DNA of 20,000 nucleotides, taken from contig KV908489.1 of the NCBI GenBank assembly GCA_002005505.1, positions 309,781-329,780 on the forward strand. Direction: 5' to 3'. The position numbers and the translations under genes are program-made. The notes beneath the pieces are model-generated. The model saw only the letters and a list, made by a program, of their open reading frames with translations, was not told where the DNA came from and searched no databases. Shown here piece by piece: positions 9,361 through 17,153 of this stretch (position 1 is the stretch's first letter; each line of letters starts with the position of its first letter). This DNA comes from Botryococcus braunii (lineage: Eukaryota > Chlorophyta > Trebouxiophyceae).

Positions 9361-9374
9361 TGGTATCGGCGACA
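9361..9374 (+). promoter_or_regulatory. Primer-binding site candidate
   Basis: One base after the LTR, the sequence TGGTATCGGCGAC begins with the TGG complementary to a tRNA CCA end. The first seven bases match the plant initiator-Met type site (TGGTATC) and then diverge. The primer tRNA is therefore uncertain. A 9-bp hairpin (9370-9378 with 9384-9392) overlaps its 3' part. Confidence 0.65.
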
Positions 9375-9430
9375 AGGATTAGTTCCTTGTCGTTGTTCGT
9401 GGTGCGTTTCCTTTTCTCTCGCAGTTCATT

Positions 9431-10444
9431 ATGTCGCGGCATCCGCGTTCCGGTTCGAGAGCCCGTGCTCGTAGCCCTATTGAGCAAGATCCAGCTTTAG
9501 AACTTCAGGATGATGAAGATGTAGACTTATCCGCTGTAGATCCTGCTGTTATGATAAGGCATTTACAAGACATCGGTGCTCTGCCGCAACTAGCCGTTGC
9601 TAGTGGATCTGGTGTTCCTTCGCTTGCCCCTACTCCGACGTCGACTCAAAACATCATAGATGGGTTAGAGAAAGTGATTCAGCTTGCGCTGGCTCAGCCT
9701 GTGCCAACGTCCATTCCGGCACCGGCATCAGCGTCGTCCACCAGTTCAGGGAAGCCTTCTCTTAAATTCCCGGATCCGGCTGTGTTTGAGGGAGATCCAA
9801 TGAAGTTGGATCCCTGGCTCATGCAAACCGAGATGTATTTGCGTGCGTACGATGTAGATCTACAGACGAGGAGGTCTGTAGAGGTGGCAGCGATGTTTTT
9901 GCGAGGAAAAGCATTGGATTGGTGGACTGGGCAGTTTAAGTTAATTGCTTCAGGGAGTCTTGCTGCTTATGGGACGTGGGAATCGTTTGTGACTGCACTT
10001 ACTGCTACTTTTAGGCCTGCAGAGCTGCATAAGAGGCATTTAGAGCAGTTGCTGAGTCTCTCACAGGGAAAGACTGACATGCGAAGCTATATTGCAACAT
10101 TTAATGCATTGAGGTCAAAGGTTCCAAAGGCATTTGCAGAAGAGACTTTGTGTCACTTATTTTTGGCTGGCTGCAGGGCTGATCTTCAGAAAAGCATCTC
10201 CCTACAGTATCCCCAGACCTTGGAAGACCACTTCAAGCATGCTGTGACAATATCAGACCTTCCAGGACCGTCTAAGCCTGTGAACCCTGCTCCAAAGTTC
10301 TCCCCTGACTCCAAGTCACCAGGCCCGACAAAAACTTCTGCGCAGCCCTGCGCACATTGTGGCAAGGCAGGACACGCAGCAGAGCGTTGCTGGAAATTGC
10401 ATCCAGAGCTCAGACAACCCAAGCGCAAGTCAAGTACTACTTGA
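9431..10444 (+). CDS. gag: Gag capsid/nucleocapsid protein of the chromovirus
   Basis: 337 residues, starting at the first ATG after the 71-nt leader and ending at TGA 10442-10444. The N-terminus is basic (SRHPRSGSRARAR), followed by an acidic linker and a Ser/Pro-rich region. Residues about 115-260 match the Ty3/Gypsy capsid pattern, with KLDPWL, GKALDWW and SYIATFNAL-type motifs. A CCHC zinc knuckle binds genomic RNA: C307, C310, H315, C320 (spacing 2-4-4). The C-terminus is basic. The frame is intact. Gag would assemble the cytoplasmic virus-like particle. The protease frame starts 43 bases downstream in a different frame, with no overlap. Confidence 0.95.
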   Translation: MSRHPRSGSRARARSPIEQDPALELQDDEDVDLSAVDPAVMIRHLQDIGALPQLAVASGSGVPSLAPTPTSTQNIIDGLEKVIQLALAQPVPTSIPAPASASSTSSGKPSLKFPDPAVFEGDPMKLDPWLMQTEMYLRAYDVDLQTRRSVEVAAMFLRGKALDWWTGQFKLIASGSLAAYGTWESFVTALTATFRPAELHKRHLEQLLSLSQGKTDMRSYIATFNALRSKVPKAFAEETLCHLFLAGCRADLQKSISLQYPQTLEDHFKHAVTISDLPGPSKPVNPAPKFSPDSKSPGPTKTSAQPCAHCGKAGHAAERCWKLHPELRQPKRKSSTT

Positions 10445-10487
10445 TTTGTGGGTCTTCTTTGGTAAAACAGCAGTGTGAGTCCTGTTT

Positions 10488-11378
10488 ATGATGCCAGCCA
10501 ACTGTTCAGAGCCCCAGTATGGTATTCCTGTTTTGTATGAGCTTGGTCATCTGCAGAATTATTTCCACAGTTGTTACCATAATTTCATGACCCATATTGT
10601 AGGTGGGCATGGTTTGTGTAGAGAGTTTCAGACATCCCCCTCTGCCAGTGACCTAGCTAGTCCTGAGAGCATGTGTAAGAGAGATGCAGCTCCTCACCTT
10701 ATTGATAGTGATGCTCATGTTGTTTTGTTTGTTGATAGTAGTGATAGAGAGGATTCTGTCAGCCAGCTTGTGTCACAGTTGTTACCAGGGACCAGATTGA
10801 CTGTGCTTTCTTGTTCAAGTCACTGTGGACAGGTGCTGGAAGGGACTACTTCACAGCAATCACATGAATTGCTACTTTCGGCTACTGTTTTGGCTGCATT
10901 GGGTTTATCTTCCACCACTATGTGCACACCCCATTGCAATTCCCATACAGGCTTGCCCTTGTTTAGTTGTTTGGTACAGTCTGGCTGTCTCGGTGTGAAG
11001 AAGAAGCCACTGCCTGCAACCTGTTTTGACTCTTTTGTCCAACTAGACAGTAGACACATTGTGGATGGTCCTGATCTTTCAGCTACTTGTATTGAGTTTG
11101 AGGGAACTCTTGCTGGTAGGACTGTCAGGATTTTGTTAGACAGTGGAGCATCTGCAAATTTTATTGATGATAAACTTGTGCAGGAGCTTGCCCTTCCCAC
11201 TGAATCTTTGAGTTCACATGTTACTGTAAGAGTGGCTGATGGGAGAACATCTATGGTAGGACATAGTGTGTCAACTGACCTGACTGTTGGGACATTGGGT
11301 TTTAGAGTCACCTGCCTCCCTACTGAGTTGATGTATTATGATCTTGTCTTGGGCAAACCTTGTGTAGCGCGCCGGTAG
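10488..11378 (+). CDS. Protease-containing ORF, 3' end cut by the nested element
   Basis: The frame begins at ATG 10488, the first ATG after the gag stop. About 190 residues rich in Cys, Ser and His have no family I recognise. A retropepsin follows, with the active site LLDSGASANFID (D218-S219-G220) and a DLVLGKP segment near the end. Native sequence stops at 11362; the last few codons come from the inner LTR. Skipping the insert and one target duplication, the frame resumes in register at 12815 with WLTAFNPVVNW, the expected continuation in Gypsy proteases, and runs to TAG at 12924-12926. The protease would process Gag-Pol inside the particle; in this copy it is truncated before its usual C-terminal part. 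Confidence 0.88.
   Translation: MMPANCSEPQYGIPVLYELGHLQNYFHSCYHNFMTHIVGGHGLCREFQTSPSASDLASPESMCKRDAAPHLIDSDAHVVLFVDSSDREDSVSQLVSQLLPGTRLTVLSCSSHCGQVLEGTTSQQSHELLLSATVLAALGLSSTTMCTPHCNSHTGLPLFSCLVQSGCLGVKKKPLPATCFDSFVQLDSRHIVDGPDLSATCIEFEGTLAGRTVRILLDSGASANFIDDKLVQELALPTESLSSHVTVRVADGRTSMVGHSVSTDLTVGTLGFRVTCLPTELMYYDLVLGKPCVARR
11358..11362. repeat. Target-site duplication CCTTG, left copy (nested element)
   Basis: CCTTG directly precedes the left inner LTR and recurs at 12810-12814. Confidence 0.9.
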
Positions 11379-11527
11379 GCAGACGGTGCCGGGGCTGGTC
11401 CCTGCACGTGCCGGGCGGTACATTGGTACTAGGTGTAGCCTCGTAGGCTCGCACAGTATATGGTATGGTGTTCGGACCATACTAGCACTTTCGTCGGTGC
11501 ACGGCCATCTTTTCCAGGAATATTACA
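11363..11527 (+). repeat. Left LTR of the nested element
   Basis: 165 bp, starts TGTAGCGCGCC and ends ATTACA. It differs from 12645-12809 at five positions: two near the 5' end and three near the 3' end. Confidence 0.95.
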
Positions 11528-11702
11528 TTTTGGTGGCCCATATCCAAGTCGGTGGACTTGCGATGTTGGTTGTTGATCCTGCTTGACGCTTAAGTGTGTC
11601 TTACGGATGGTGTAGATGCTTAAGTGTGTCTTCGTTGCTGCCTGTCGTTCTATTTGGGTTGTTTCCCACTAGATCGAAGGATCAACAACACCTTGGTATC
11701 TA

Positions 11703-11726
11703 GTTCATGGACTTTGGTCCATGAAC
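11703..11726 (+). other. 10-bp perfect hairpin in the nested element leader
   Basis: GTTCATGGAC pairs with GTCCATGAAC around a four-base TTTG loop. Near the 5' end of a non-autonomous element's RNA, such a stem is a candidate packaging or dimerisation signal (inference). Confidence 0.55.
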
Positions 11727-12631
11727 CACCCCATAGGGGAGTGACCATATGATGACGGGGATGGTTGTGGCCTGCGAGGGTCGACGTCCAGCTTGGTGTG
11801 TGGATCCAAGCAAGAAAGTTCGGATTTTTCTGTAATCTTTCTAATGGCGTTTGGCTCCACCGTTTCCGTGGGGACGGTGGGGGAGGAAGGTGGCACTTCA
11901 CGATGGTGAGTGTGCGCTTCCCCTCGTTTGGTTTGCTTTGGGTTGCTAATCCTTTGCAATTGTTTTCAACTTGCATTGCCTTAATGAAACTTTGGTGTTT
12001 CAAGCATATCGTTGGGGTTTCGATGGTAAAGTGTCAACTTTTCCGGATGCGGATCCTACACGGATATGACGAGGTCTTGCTTTGTTGATTGGCGCCGAGT
12101 AGCATGGAGCTGAACATGCTTTCTATTTTGAAAGGCTCTTTTAGTGCTCGGTTGGCTTAGTAGTGCATTTATGGGGCCGTTGGAAAATGCCATAAATGTG
12201 GAATGAGCTTTGCATGCTGGTTTTGCTTCCATCATTGCTTAATGAAGGATTTGTTCTTTTGTGTTGCGGCACATTAGACACTTCTTTTGTCTGCCTGGCC
12301 CAGTTGCCTCTGCTCCTTGCCTGGCATTGGTCCATAGACCCGTTCACCACGTGGGCCTCGTGGTGGGCAACGTGTCTTTGGGGGGAGGAGAGAGGGAGAG
12401 AGGAAGCTTACGCTGGATAGTGAGAAGAGAAAGAGAGATGAGGCTTACGTTGGGAGGTGCGAGCTGTGTACCCCATAGGGGAGTGACCATATGATGACGG
12501 CCTTTGGCTGATGGTTGCGCTACAAGTTCCACGAGGCGTTAAAGCGATTCTCTAGGGTGTCTTCTCACATAAGGCATAAAAGCAACTCTCTGGACATCTC
12601 CTCTTAGGACCTCGCAGGAGCTTGGTCACCT

Positions 12632-12644
12632 AGGAGGGGGAGAA
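12632..12644 (+). promoter_or_regulatory. Polypurine tract of the nested element
   Basis: AGGAGGGGGAGAA abuts the right inner LTR. It is the expected primer for plus-strand DNA synthesis. Confidence 0.8.
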
Positions 12645-12809
12645 TGTAGCGCGCCGGTATGCAGACGGTGCCGGGGCTCGTCCCTGCACGTGCCGGGCGG
12701 TACATTGGTACTAGGTGTAGCCTCGTAGGCTCGCACAGTATATGGTATGGTGTTCGGACCATACTAGCACTTTCGTCGGTGCACGGCCATCCTTTGCAAG
12801 AATATTACA
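12645..12809 (+). repeat. Right LTR of the nested element
   Basis: 165 bp partner of 11363-11527. It lies about 120 bp upstream of the pol frame, in the same orientation, so its promoter could in principle drive pol. Confidence 0.95.
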
Positions 12810-12814
12810 CCTTG
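12810..12814. repeat. Target-site duplication CCTTG, right copy (nested element)
   Basis: Matches 11358-11362. Removing the insert plus this copy restores the protease reading frame, which confirms the boundaries. Confidence 0.9.
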
Positions 12815-12926
12815 GCTCACTGCTTTTAACCCAGTTGTTAATTGGAAATTGAATGCTGTGTCCTTGACTCATGACAACAAAACACATGTATTGTTGGGGT
12901 GTCAGAGGTCAGGCATGCCAGAATAG
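12815..12926 (+). pseudogene. Displaced 3' end of the protease ORF
   Basis: Directly after the inner element's right target duplication, the frame continues the interrupted protease without a shift (WLTAFNPVVNW). It ends at TAG 12924-12926, three codons after an in-frame ATG at 12915. The TAG separates protease from RT in the same frame, so the ancestral protein was probably continuous or used readthrough. A C-to-T change in a CAG codon is one simple explanation. Confidence 0.75.
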
Positions 12927-15845
12927 GTGATCTCATCTATGGAAGTAGAAGAGATGGTGAAGTTGGGTGAATCAATCTATGTTTTTCAATTAAATGCAGT
13001 GACTGATAGTCCAGATACTGATGCACACAATGTGCCAGAGTTGGAGGAGCTTTTGCAGGAGTTTAAGGATGTACTGTCTGGACTTCCTGAAGGCCTCCCT
13101 CCTTCTCGTGCTGGAGACCACCATATCAGATTGGAGCCGGACGCAACTCCTCCAGCCTCTCGTATATATCCACTGTCTGGAGCTCAGCTTGCTGAACTTC
13201 GTGCGCAGTTACAGGAGCTCCTGGAGCGAGGCTTCATCCGCCCATCAACCTCACCCTTTGGTGCACCCATTTTATTTGTTCCAAAAAAAGATGGTGGCTG
13301 GCGTTTGTGTATTGACTATAGAGCTTTGAATAGGATTACTGTTAGGAACCAGCATCCTTTGCCTAGAATTGATGAGATGTTTGAACAACTTCATGGTAGT
13401 TGTATCTTTTCTAAACTTGATCTGGCTTCTGGTTATCATCAGATACGTATGCATGAAGACAGTATAGAAAAGACTGCATTTAAGACCCGTTATGGCCATT
13501 ATGAATTTACTGTGATGCCTTTTGGATTGACTAATGCACCTGCCACCTTTCAGGCTGTAATGAACTCTGTCTTGGCTCCCTTTCTTGACAGATTTGTACT
13601 GGTATACCTAGATGATATCCTTATCTATTCTAAATCCGTTGCAGAACATATGGAGCATTTGAGAACTGTCTTGTCAGTGCTGAGGGAACATAAATTTTAC
13701 TGTAAAAGGTCTAAGTGTGAATTTGCTGCCAAGCAGGTGGAATACCTTGGGCACCTGTTGACACCGGATGGGATTAAGGTGGATCCTAGGAAGGTTGCTG
13801 CCATTCAGGATTGGCCCACTCCTTGTAATGTGTCACAGTTGAGAGGGTTCCTTGGGTTGACACAGTACTATGACACTTTTATTGACCATTTTGCAGATGT
13901 TGCTTATCCTATGACTGAGTTGCTTAAGAAGGATGTGCCTTGGACCTGGGAGGGACCCCAGAGGGAAGCCTTCATTGCATTGAAAGATCTTGTTTCTTCT
14001 CCTCCTTGTTTGTTGATGCCTGATTTAGACAAACCTTTTGTTGTACATGTAGATGCCTCAGGCTTTGCTGTGGGTGCTGTTTTGCAGCAGGATCAAGGCC
14101 AGGGACTGCAGCCCGTCGCCTTCGAGTCCAGGAAACTCCAGCCCCCTGAGAGGAAGTTGGCCCCGTATGACCGAGAATTATTGGCTCTTGTTCATGCTTT
14201 GCTTAAATGGAAACATTTATTGCTGGGTGCTAAGTTTACTGTACACACTGATCAGCAGGCTTTAAAGTACTTACTGACTGCTCCTGTTAGGACTAGTAGG
14301 CAGGAACGTTGGCTCACTGAGATTATGAGGTTTATGCCTGATATAAAGTATGTTAAAGGCACTGATAATGTGGTTGCAGATGCCTTGTCTAGGCGTGTTG
14401 ACCTTGCAGTGATGCATGTCTCCTCTGTTGCTGTCTCTTCTCTCTTACAAGAGATTGCCTTGCTTTGTGTTTCTGATCCCACAGTTGCTAAACTTGTGGA
14501 TGAAGGTGTTTTGGTATTGAGGGACTCTGTACCTTATTCTGTGCAATCAGGGAAGGTCTATGTACCTGATGCATTGAGAGAGAAGGTGCTGAGAGAGTGC
14601 CATACCACGCCCTTTTCTGGCCATCTTGGTATTAACAAGATGTATGAGCTAGTGTGCAGGGAGTTTTGGTGGCCACGTCTCAGCTCATCAGTCAGGGACT
14701 TTTGCAGGTCTTGTGACACCTGCCAGCGCACTAAAGGAACTGGAGCCGTACCTTATGGTTTGCTTCAGCCACTGCCCATTCCAGATGGACCTTGGCAGAG
14801 CGTTTCCCTTGATTTAGTGACTGATTTACCTGTCTGTTGTGGGTTTGATTCTATTGTGGTATTTGTGGATAGGTTTTCTAAGTTGTGTGTCTTGGCTGCA
14901 TGCACTAAAACCATCAATGCACCTCAACTTGCACAACTGTTTATAGACAGGGTCTTTGTGAGATTTGGAATGCCTACCTCCATTGTGAGTGATAGAGATC
15001 CGAGGTTCACTAGCCATTTTTGGAAGGCCTTTGTTAAATTATTGGGTACTGAGATTGCTATGTCTACTGCTTACCACCCTCAGACAGACGGGCAGACAGA
15101 GAGAATGAATCGGACCATGGAAGACATGTTAAGAGGGTTTGTGGGGCCGAGACAGGATGACTGGTGCAAGTATTTAAGCATGGTGGAGTTTGCTTACAAT
15201 AACTCTCTCCAGGCTTCCACACTGCAGACACCCTTCTTCCTGAATCACGGGCGCCATCCCCTTACTCCCTTGTCTTCTGCTGTTCCTTCACGTTCTGCGA
15301 ATCCTGCTGTGTCTGAGTGGGTTGAGGGGCTGCAGACTGCCTTGAAAAGTGCCAAGTCTAATCTTGCCTCTGCACAGCAACGGCAGAAGTCTTATGCAGA
15401 TAGAAAGAGACGAGACCACCCTTTTAAGGTGGGGGACCAGGTGTTGTTGGCTGCAAGGAAGAACCAGCTTTCACCTGGGCTCTCGTCAAAGTTATCAGCT
15501 AAGTATTTTGGGCCCTTTACTATTGCTGCAGCAGTTGGTACTCGTGCTTTTAGACTTATTTTGCCTGAGACTGTGAACATTCATCCTGTGTTTCATGTTT
15601 CCCAGCTGAAGCCTTATGTGTCTTCATCTGTACCAGTTACTATTACTTCACCACCTCCTTTGTATGCAGACAAGCGTGGCGGCGTTTATGAAGTTGAGGC
15701 CATCATTGCTAAAAAGAGAGTTGGAAAATCTTGGCGGTATTTGGTCAAATGGATGGGCTATGATGAGACTGAGAACACTTGGGAGCCCCTTGCCCATGTT
15801 CGCCACTTGGCAGACGACGTGGCAGCTGCCCCAGTCCTTTCTTAA
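12927..15845 (+). CDS. pol: Pol: reverse transcriptase, RNase H, integrase, chromodomain
   Basis: An intact frame of 972 codons follows TAG 12924-12926; its first ATG is 12939. The RT carries FVPKKDGGWR, the LDLASGYHQI motif and the catalytic YLDD at residues 227-230. RNase H has HVDASGFAVGAVL (Asp376), YDRELLAL, HTDQQAL and NVVADALSRR. Integrase has an HHCC zinc domain (HTTPFSGHLGI, then CRSCDTC) and the triad D629, D689 and E725, with 35 residues between the last two (DD35E). A chromodomain at about residues 921-963 (YEVEAIIAKKR, YLVKWMGY, NTWEPL) would direct integration through modified histones. The enzymes copy genomic RNA to DNA in the particle and integrate it. All key residues are present, although upstream gag-protease continuity is lost in this copy. 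Confidence 0.96.
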   Translation: MISSMEVEEMVKLGESIYVFQLNAVTDSPDTDAHNVPELEELLQEFKDVLSGLPEGLPPSRAGDHHIRLEPDATPPASRIYPLSGAQLAELRAQLQELLERGFIRPSTSPFGAPILFVPKKDGGWRLCIDYRALNRITVRNQHPLPRIDEMFEQLHGSCIFSKLDLASGYHQIRMHEDSIEKTAFKTRYGHYEFTVMPFGLTNAPATFQAVMNSVLAPFLDRFVLVYLDDILIYSKSVAEHMEHLRTVLSVLREHKFYCKRSKCEFAAKQVEYLGHLLTPDGIKVDPRKVAAIQDWPTPCNVSQLRGFLGLTQYYDTFIDHFADVAYPMTELLKKDVPWTWEGPQREAFIALKDLVSSPPCLLMPDLDKPFVVHVDASGFAVGAVLQQDQGQGLQPVAFESRKLQPPERKLAPYDRELLALVHALLKWKHLLLGAKFTVHTDQQALKYLLTAPVRTSRQERWLTEIMRFMPDIKYVKGTDNVVADALSRRVDLAVMHVSSVAVSSLLQEIALLCVSDPTVAKLVDEGVLVLRDSVPYSVQSGKVYVPDALREKVLRECHTTPFSGHLGINKMYELVCREFWWPRLSSSVRDFCRSCDTCQRTKGTGAVPYGLLQPLPIPDGPWQSVSLDLVTDLPVCCGFDSIVVFVDRFSKLCVLAACTKTINAPQLAQLFIDRVFVRFGMPTSIVSDRDPRFTSHFWKAFVKLLGTEIAMSTAYHPQTDGQTERMNRTMEDMLRGFVGPRQDDWCKYLSMVEFAYNNSLQASTLQTPFFLNHGRHPLTPLSSAVPSRSANPAVSEWVEGLQTALKSAKSNLASAQQRQKSYADRKRRDHPFKVGDQVLLAARKNQLSPGLSSKLSAKYFGPFTIAAAVGTRAFRLILPETVNIHPVFHVSQLKPYVSSSVPVTITSPPPLYADKRGGVYEVEAIIAKKRVGKSWRYLVKWMGYDETENTWEPLAHVRHLADDVAAAPVLS

Positions 15846-16586
15846 GTCCCACTTGCGGGCATCCCTTGTTGAGCCACTTGCGGCCGTGAGACTTTTCCAG
15901 CCATTTGCGGCTGATGACCCTTGGACTTCGCCAACCAGCTTGGATCTGGGAGGGAGGGAGGGTGGAAGGGTCTGGGAGGGGGATTCGTGAATTGGGACTT
16001 GCATGCATGTCTCTTATTTATATGCTTTGCATGGGTTATGTTTCCTTGACCCACGGCTCCATTTTGTGATGCACTTGCTGTGGCAGTGTAGCTGCAAATT
16101 GTAGTTCCGTGCATGAGTAACTTGCTTTGGTATCTTACCCATGAGATACACTATGTGGCAGTTAGTTGTGTATAGCTTGCTGCTCTAGACGATATGCCTT
16201 ATGCCTTTAGTTGGAAAGCCACCTCAAGCGAAGGTTACACTGCAGTGCAGGGTAACTGGACCTAAGGTTTGGACAAGTGCTAGTCTAATGACTCAACCTA
16301 ATTGTTTCATCATTGGTGTGAGTGCTGTCTAGAGAGTTCGTCCCCTAAGTTAGAGGATCCGCCTTGCAGACGATAGTCCTTAGAATGTTAAGGTATTCGA
16401 GCATTGAGCAGATGAGTCCCTCGTCTGTGTCGTGCTAAATTGCTTTGTGGACTTCATCCTCTGACTTGCGTTGTTTCGTAACTATAGGAGGTGTGATTGT
16501 CTATAGTTACAGTAAGCAGGGTTCGTGATGCCCCTGTCTTACGTTTGTGGCCCCATTGCCATAAACAACTTCTCATAGCTTATGCC
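15846..16586 (+). other. 3' untranslated region of the chromovirus
   Basis: 741 bp without a supported gene. It includes a G-quadruplex motif at 15948-15962. The rest is unique sequence. Confidence 0.7.
15948..15962 (+). other. G-quadruplex motif in the retrotransposon RNA
   Basis: GGGAGGGAGGGAGGG: four G3 tracts with single-A loops, the tightest class of G4 motif. Further G-runs follow to about 15983. It lies on the sense strand about 100 bases after the pol stop. Confidence 0.8.
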
Positions 16587-16597
16587 AAGGGGGAGGG
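16587..16597 (+). promoter_or_regulatory. Polypurine tract of the chromovirus
   Basis: AAGGGGGAGGG ends two bases before the right LTR. It is the expected plus-strand primer. Confidence 0.85.
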
Positions 16598-16599
16598 CA

Positions 16600-16860
16600 T
16601 GTAGCATTTCCTAGGGTATAATGCTCTAGTATGGTCCTTGGCATTGCTCATTGACTTGCCATGTGATCTGGGTTCGCAGTACAACCTCGCTCAGGTAGTT
16701 CGCTCGGTTGCCCGACTACGCGTCTGAGGCAGTACAGTATAATTCAACCCACCCTGGGTTTAAGAGTGGGCTTGCGAATCAATCATGTAACACTCTTTCG
16801 TTGCACACCACGAACGTCTCACTGTCTCATAAAAACCTCTTCCGCTTAGTTAACGCTACA
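16600..16860 (+). repeat. 3' LTR of the chromovirus
   Basis: 261 bp, identical to 9099-9359, ending GCTACA and followed by the CCCGG duplication. Confidence 0.97.
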
Positions 16861-16865
16861 CCCGG
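16861..16865. repeat. Target-site duplication CCCGG, right copy
   Basis: Matches 9094-9098. It lies in the right arm of the hairpin element. Confidence 0.9.
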
Positions 16866-16884
16866 CTAGCCGGTAGATAACATA
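16866..16884. mobile_element. Right end of the split hairpin element
   Basis: This carries most of the right terminal inverted repeat (16864-16882) of the element that starts at 8939, followed by TA. The first part of the arm overlaps the CCCGG target duplication of the retrotransposon. The arm contains the 12-bp palindrome CCGGCTAGCCGG. Confidence 0.75.
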
Positions 16885-17060
16885 CATACATGGACGGATG
16901 CATATATGGACGTACGATATACGTGTATGCCTATATTGGACGTTTATACAAGGCTTCATATGAGAATTCTCATATGGAGCCTTGTGCATACGTCCATATA
17001 TGCATACGTCCATGTACGGATACGTCCATGTATGCATATGGAGCCTTGTATATACATCCA
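16885..17060. repeat. Imperfect foldback built on CGTCCATATATGCATA repeats
   Basis: An inverted repeat is centred at about 16965/16966. The inner arms (about 16948-16965 with 16966-16984) differ by one pair. Outer arms remain alignable with more mismatches out to about 16896 and 17035. Arms contain repeats of CGTCCATATATGCATA and AAGGCTCCATATG. It sits directly beside the right end of the hairpin element. Confidence 0.75.
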
Positions 17061-17103
17061 TATACAAATACAAACATGGAGCATGGAGCAGGCATAGAGC
17101 CTT

Positions 17104-17153
17104 AAGTCTGCCCATACTCCATACATATGTGCCCCAAGTCTGCCCATGCTCCA
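17104..17153. repeat. 28-bp direct repeat, two copies
   Basis: AAGTCTGCCCATACTCCATA at about 17104 recurs with one change at about 17132. Confidence 0.8.

Larger units (their letters stand above)
11363..12809 (+). mobile_element. Nested non-autonomous LTR retrotransposon (TRIM-like, 1447 bp)
   Basis: The element has LTRs at 11363-11527 and 12645-12809 (165 bp each, 5 differences, 97% identity). CCTTG target duplications lie at 11358-11362 and 12810-12814. A polypurine tract abuts the right LTR (12632-12644), and a primer-site candidate (TGGTGGCCCATATC) begins at 11531. The 1117-bp interior has no recognisable gag or pol, so it must borrow proteins. It is larger than a typical TRIM and much smaller than a LARD. 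It starts TGTAGC like its host element and has the same target-duplication length. The interior contains a 31-bp direct repeat (11728-11758 and 12470-12500), a 10-bp stem hairpin (11703-11726), and a GCTTAAGTGTGTCTT repeat (11588 and 11618). Confidence 0.93.
9099..16860 (+). mobile_element. Full-length Ty3/Gypsy chromovirus LTR retrotransposon with nested insert
   Basis: The element has LTRs at 9099-9359 and 16600-16860, a primer-binding site, gag, protease, RT, RNase H, integrase with chromodomain, a polypurine tract, and a 5-bp CCCGG target duplication (9094-9098 and 16861-16865). Gene order with integrase after RNase H defines Ty3/Gypsy; the C-terminal chromodomain places it among chromoviruses. 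Without the nested element it would be about 6.3 kb. The two LTRs are identical over 261 bp, which indicates a very recent insertion. This copy is interrupted between protease and RT, so it is unlikely to be autonomous. Confidence 0.96.

Noticed and set aside
11765..12088. Protein of 107 residues inside the nested element
   Set aside because: No recognisable domain, and composition is not protein-like; treated as non-coding.
11361..12814. Inner element acting as a removable intron
   Set aside because: No GT-AG pair at the element boundaries would restore the protease frame exactly.
15616..16114. Overlapping frames at the end of pol
   Set aside because: Out-of-frame shadows of the intact chromodomain region and 3' UTR.
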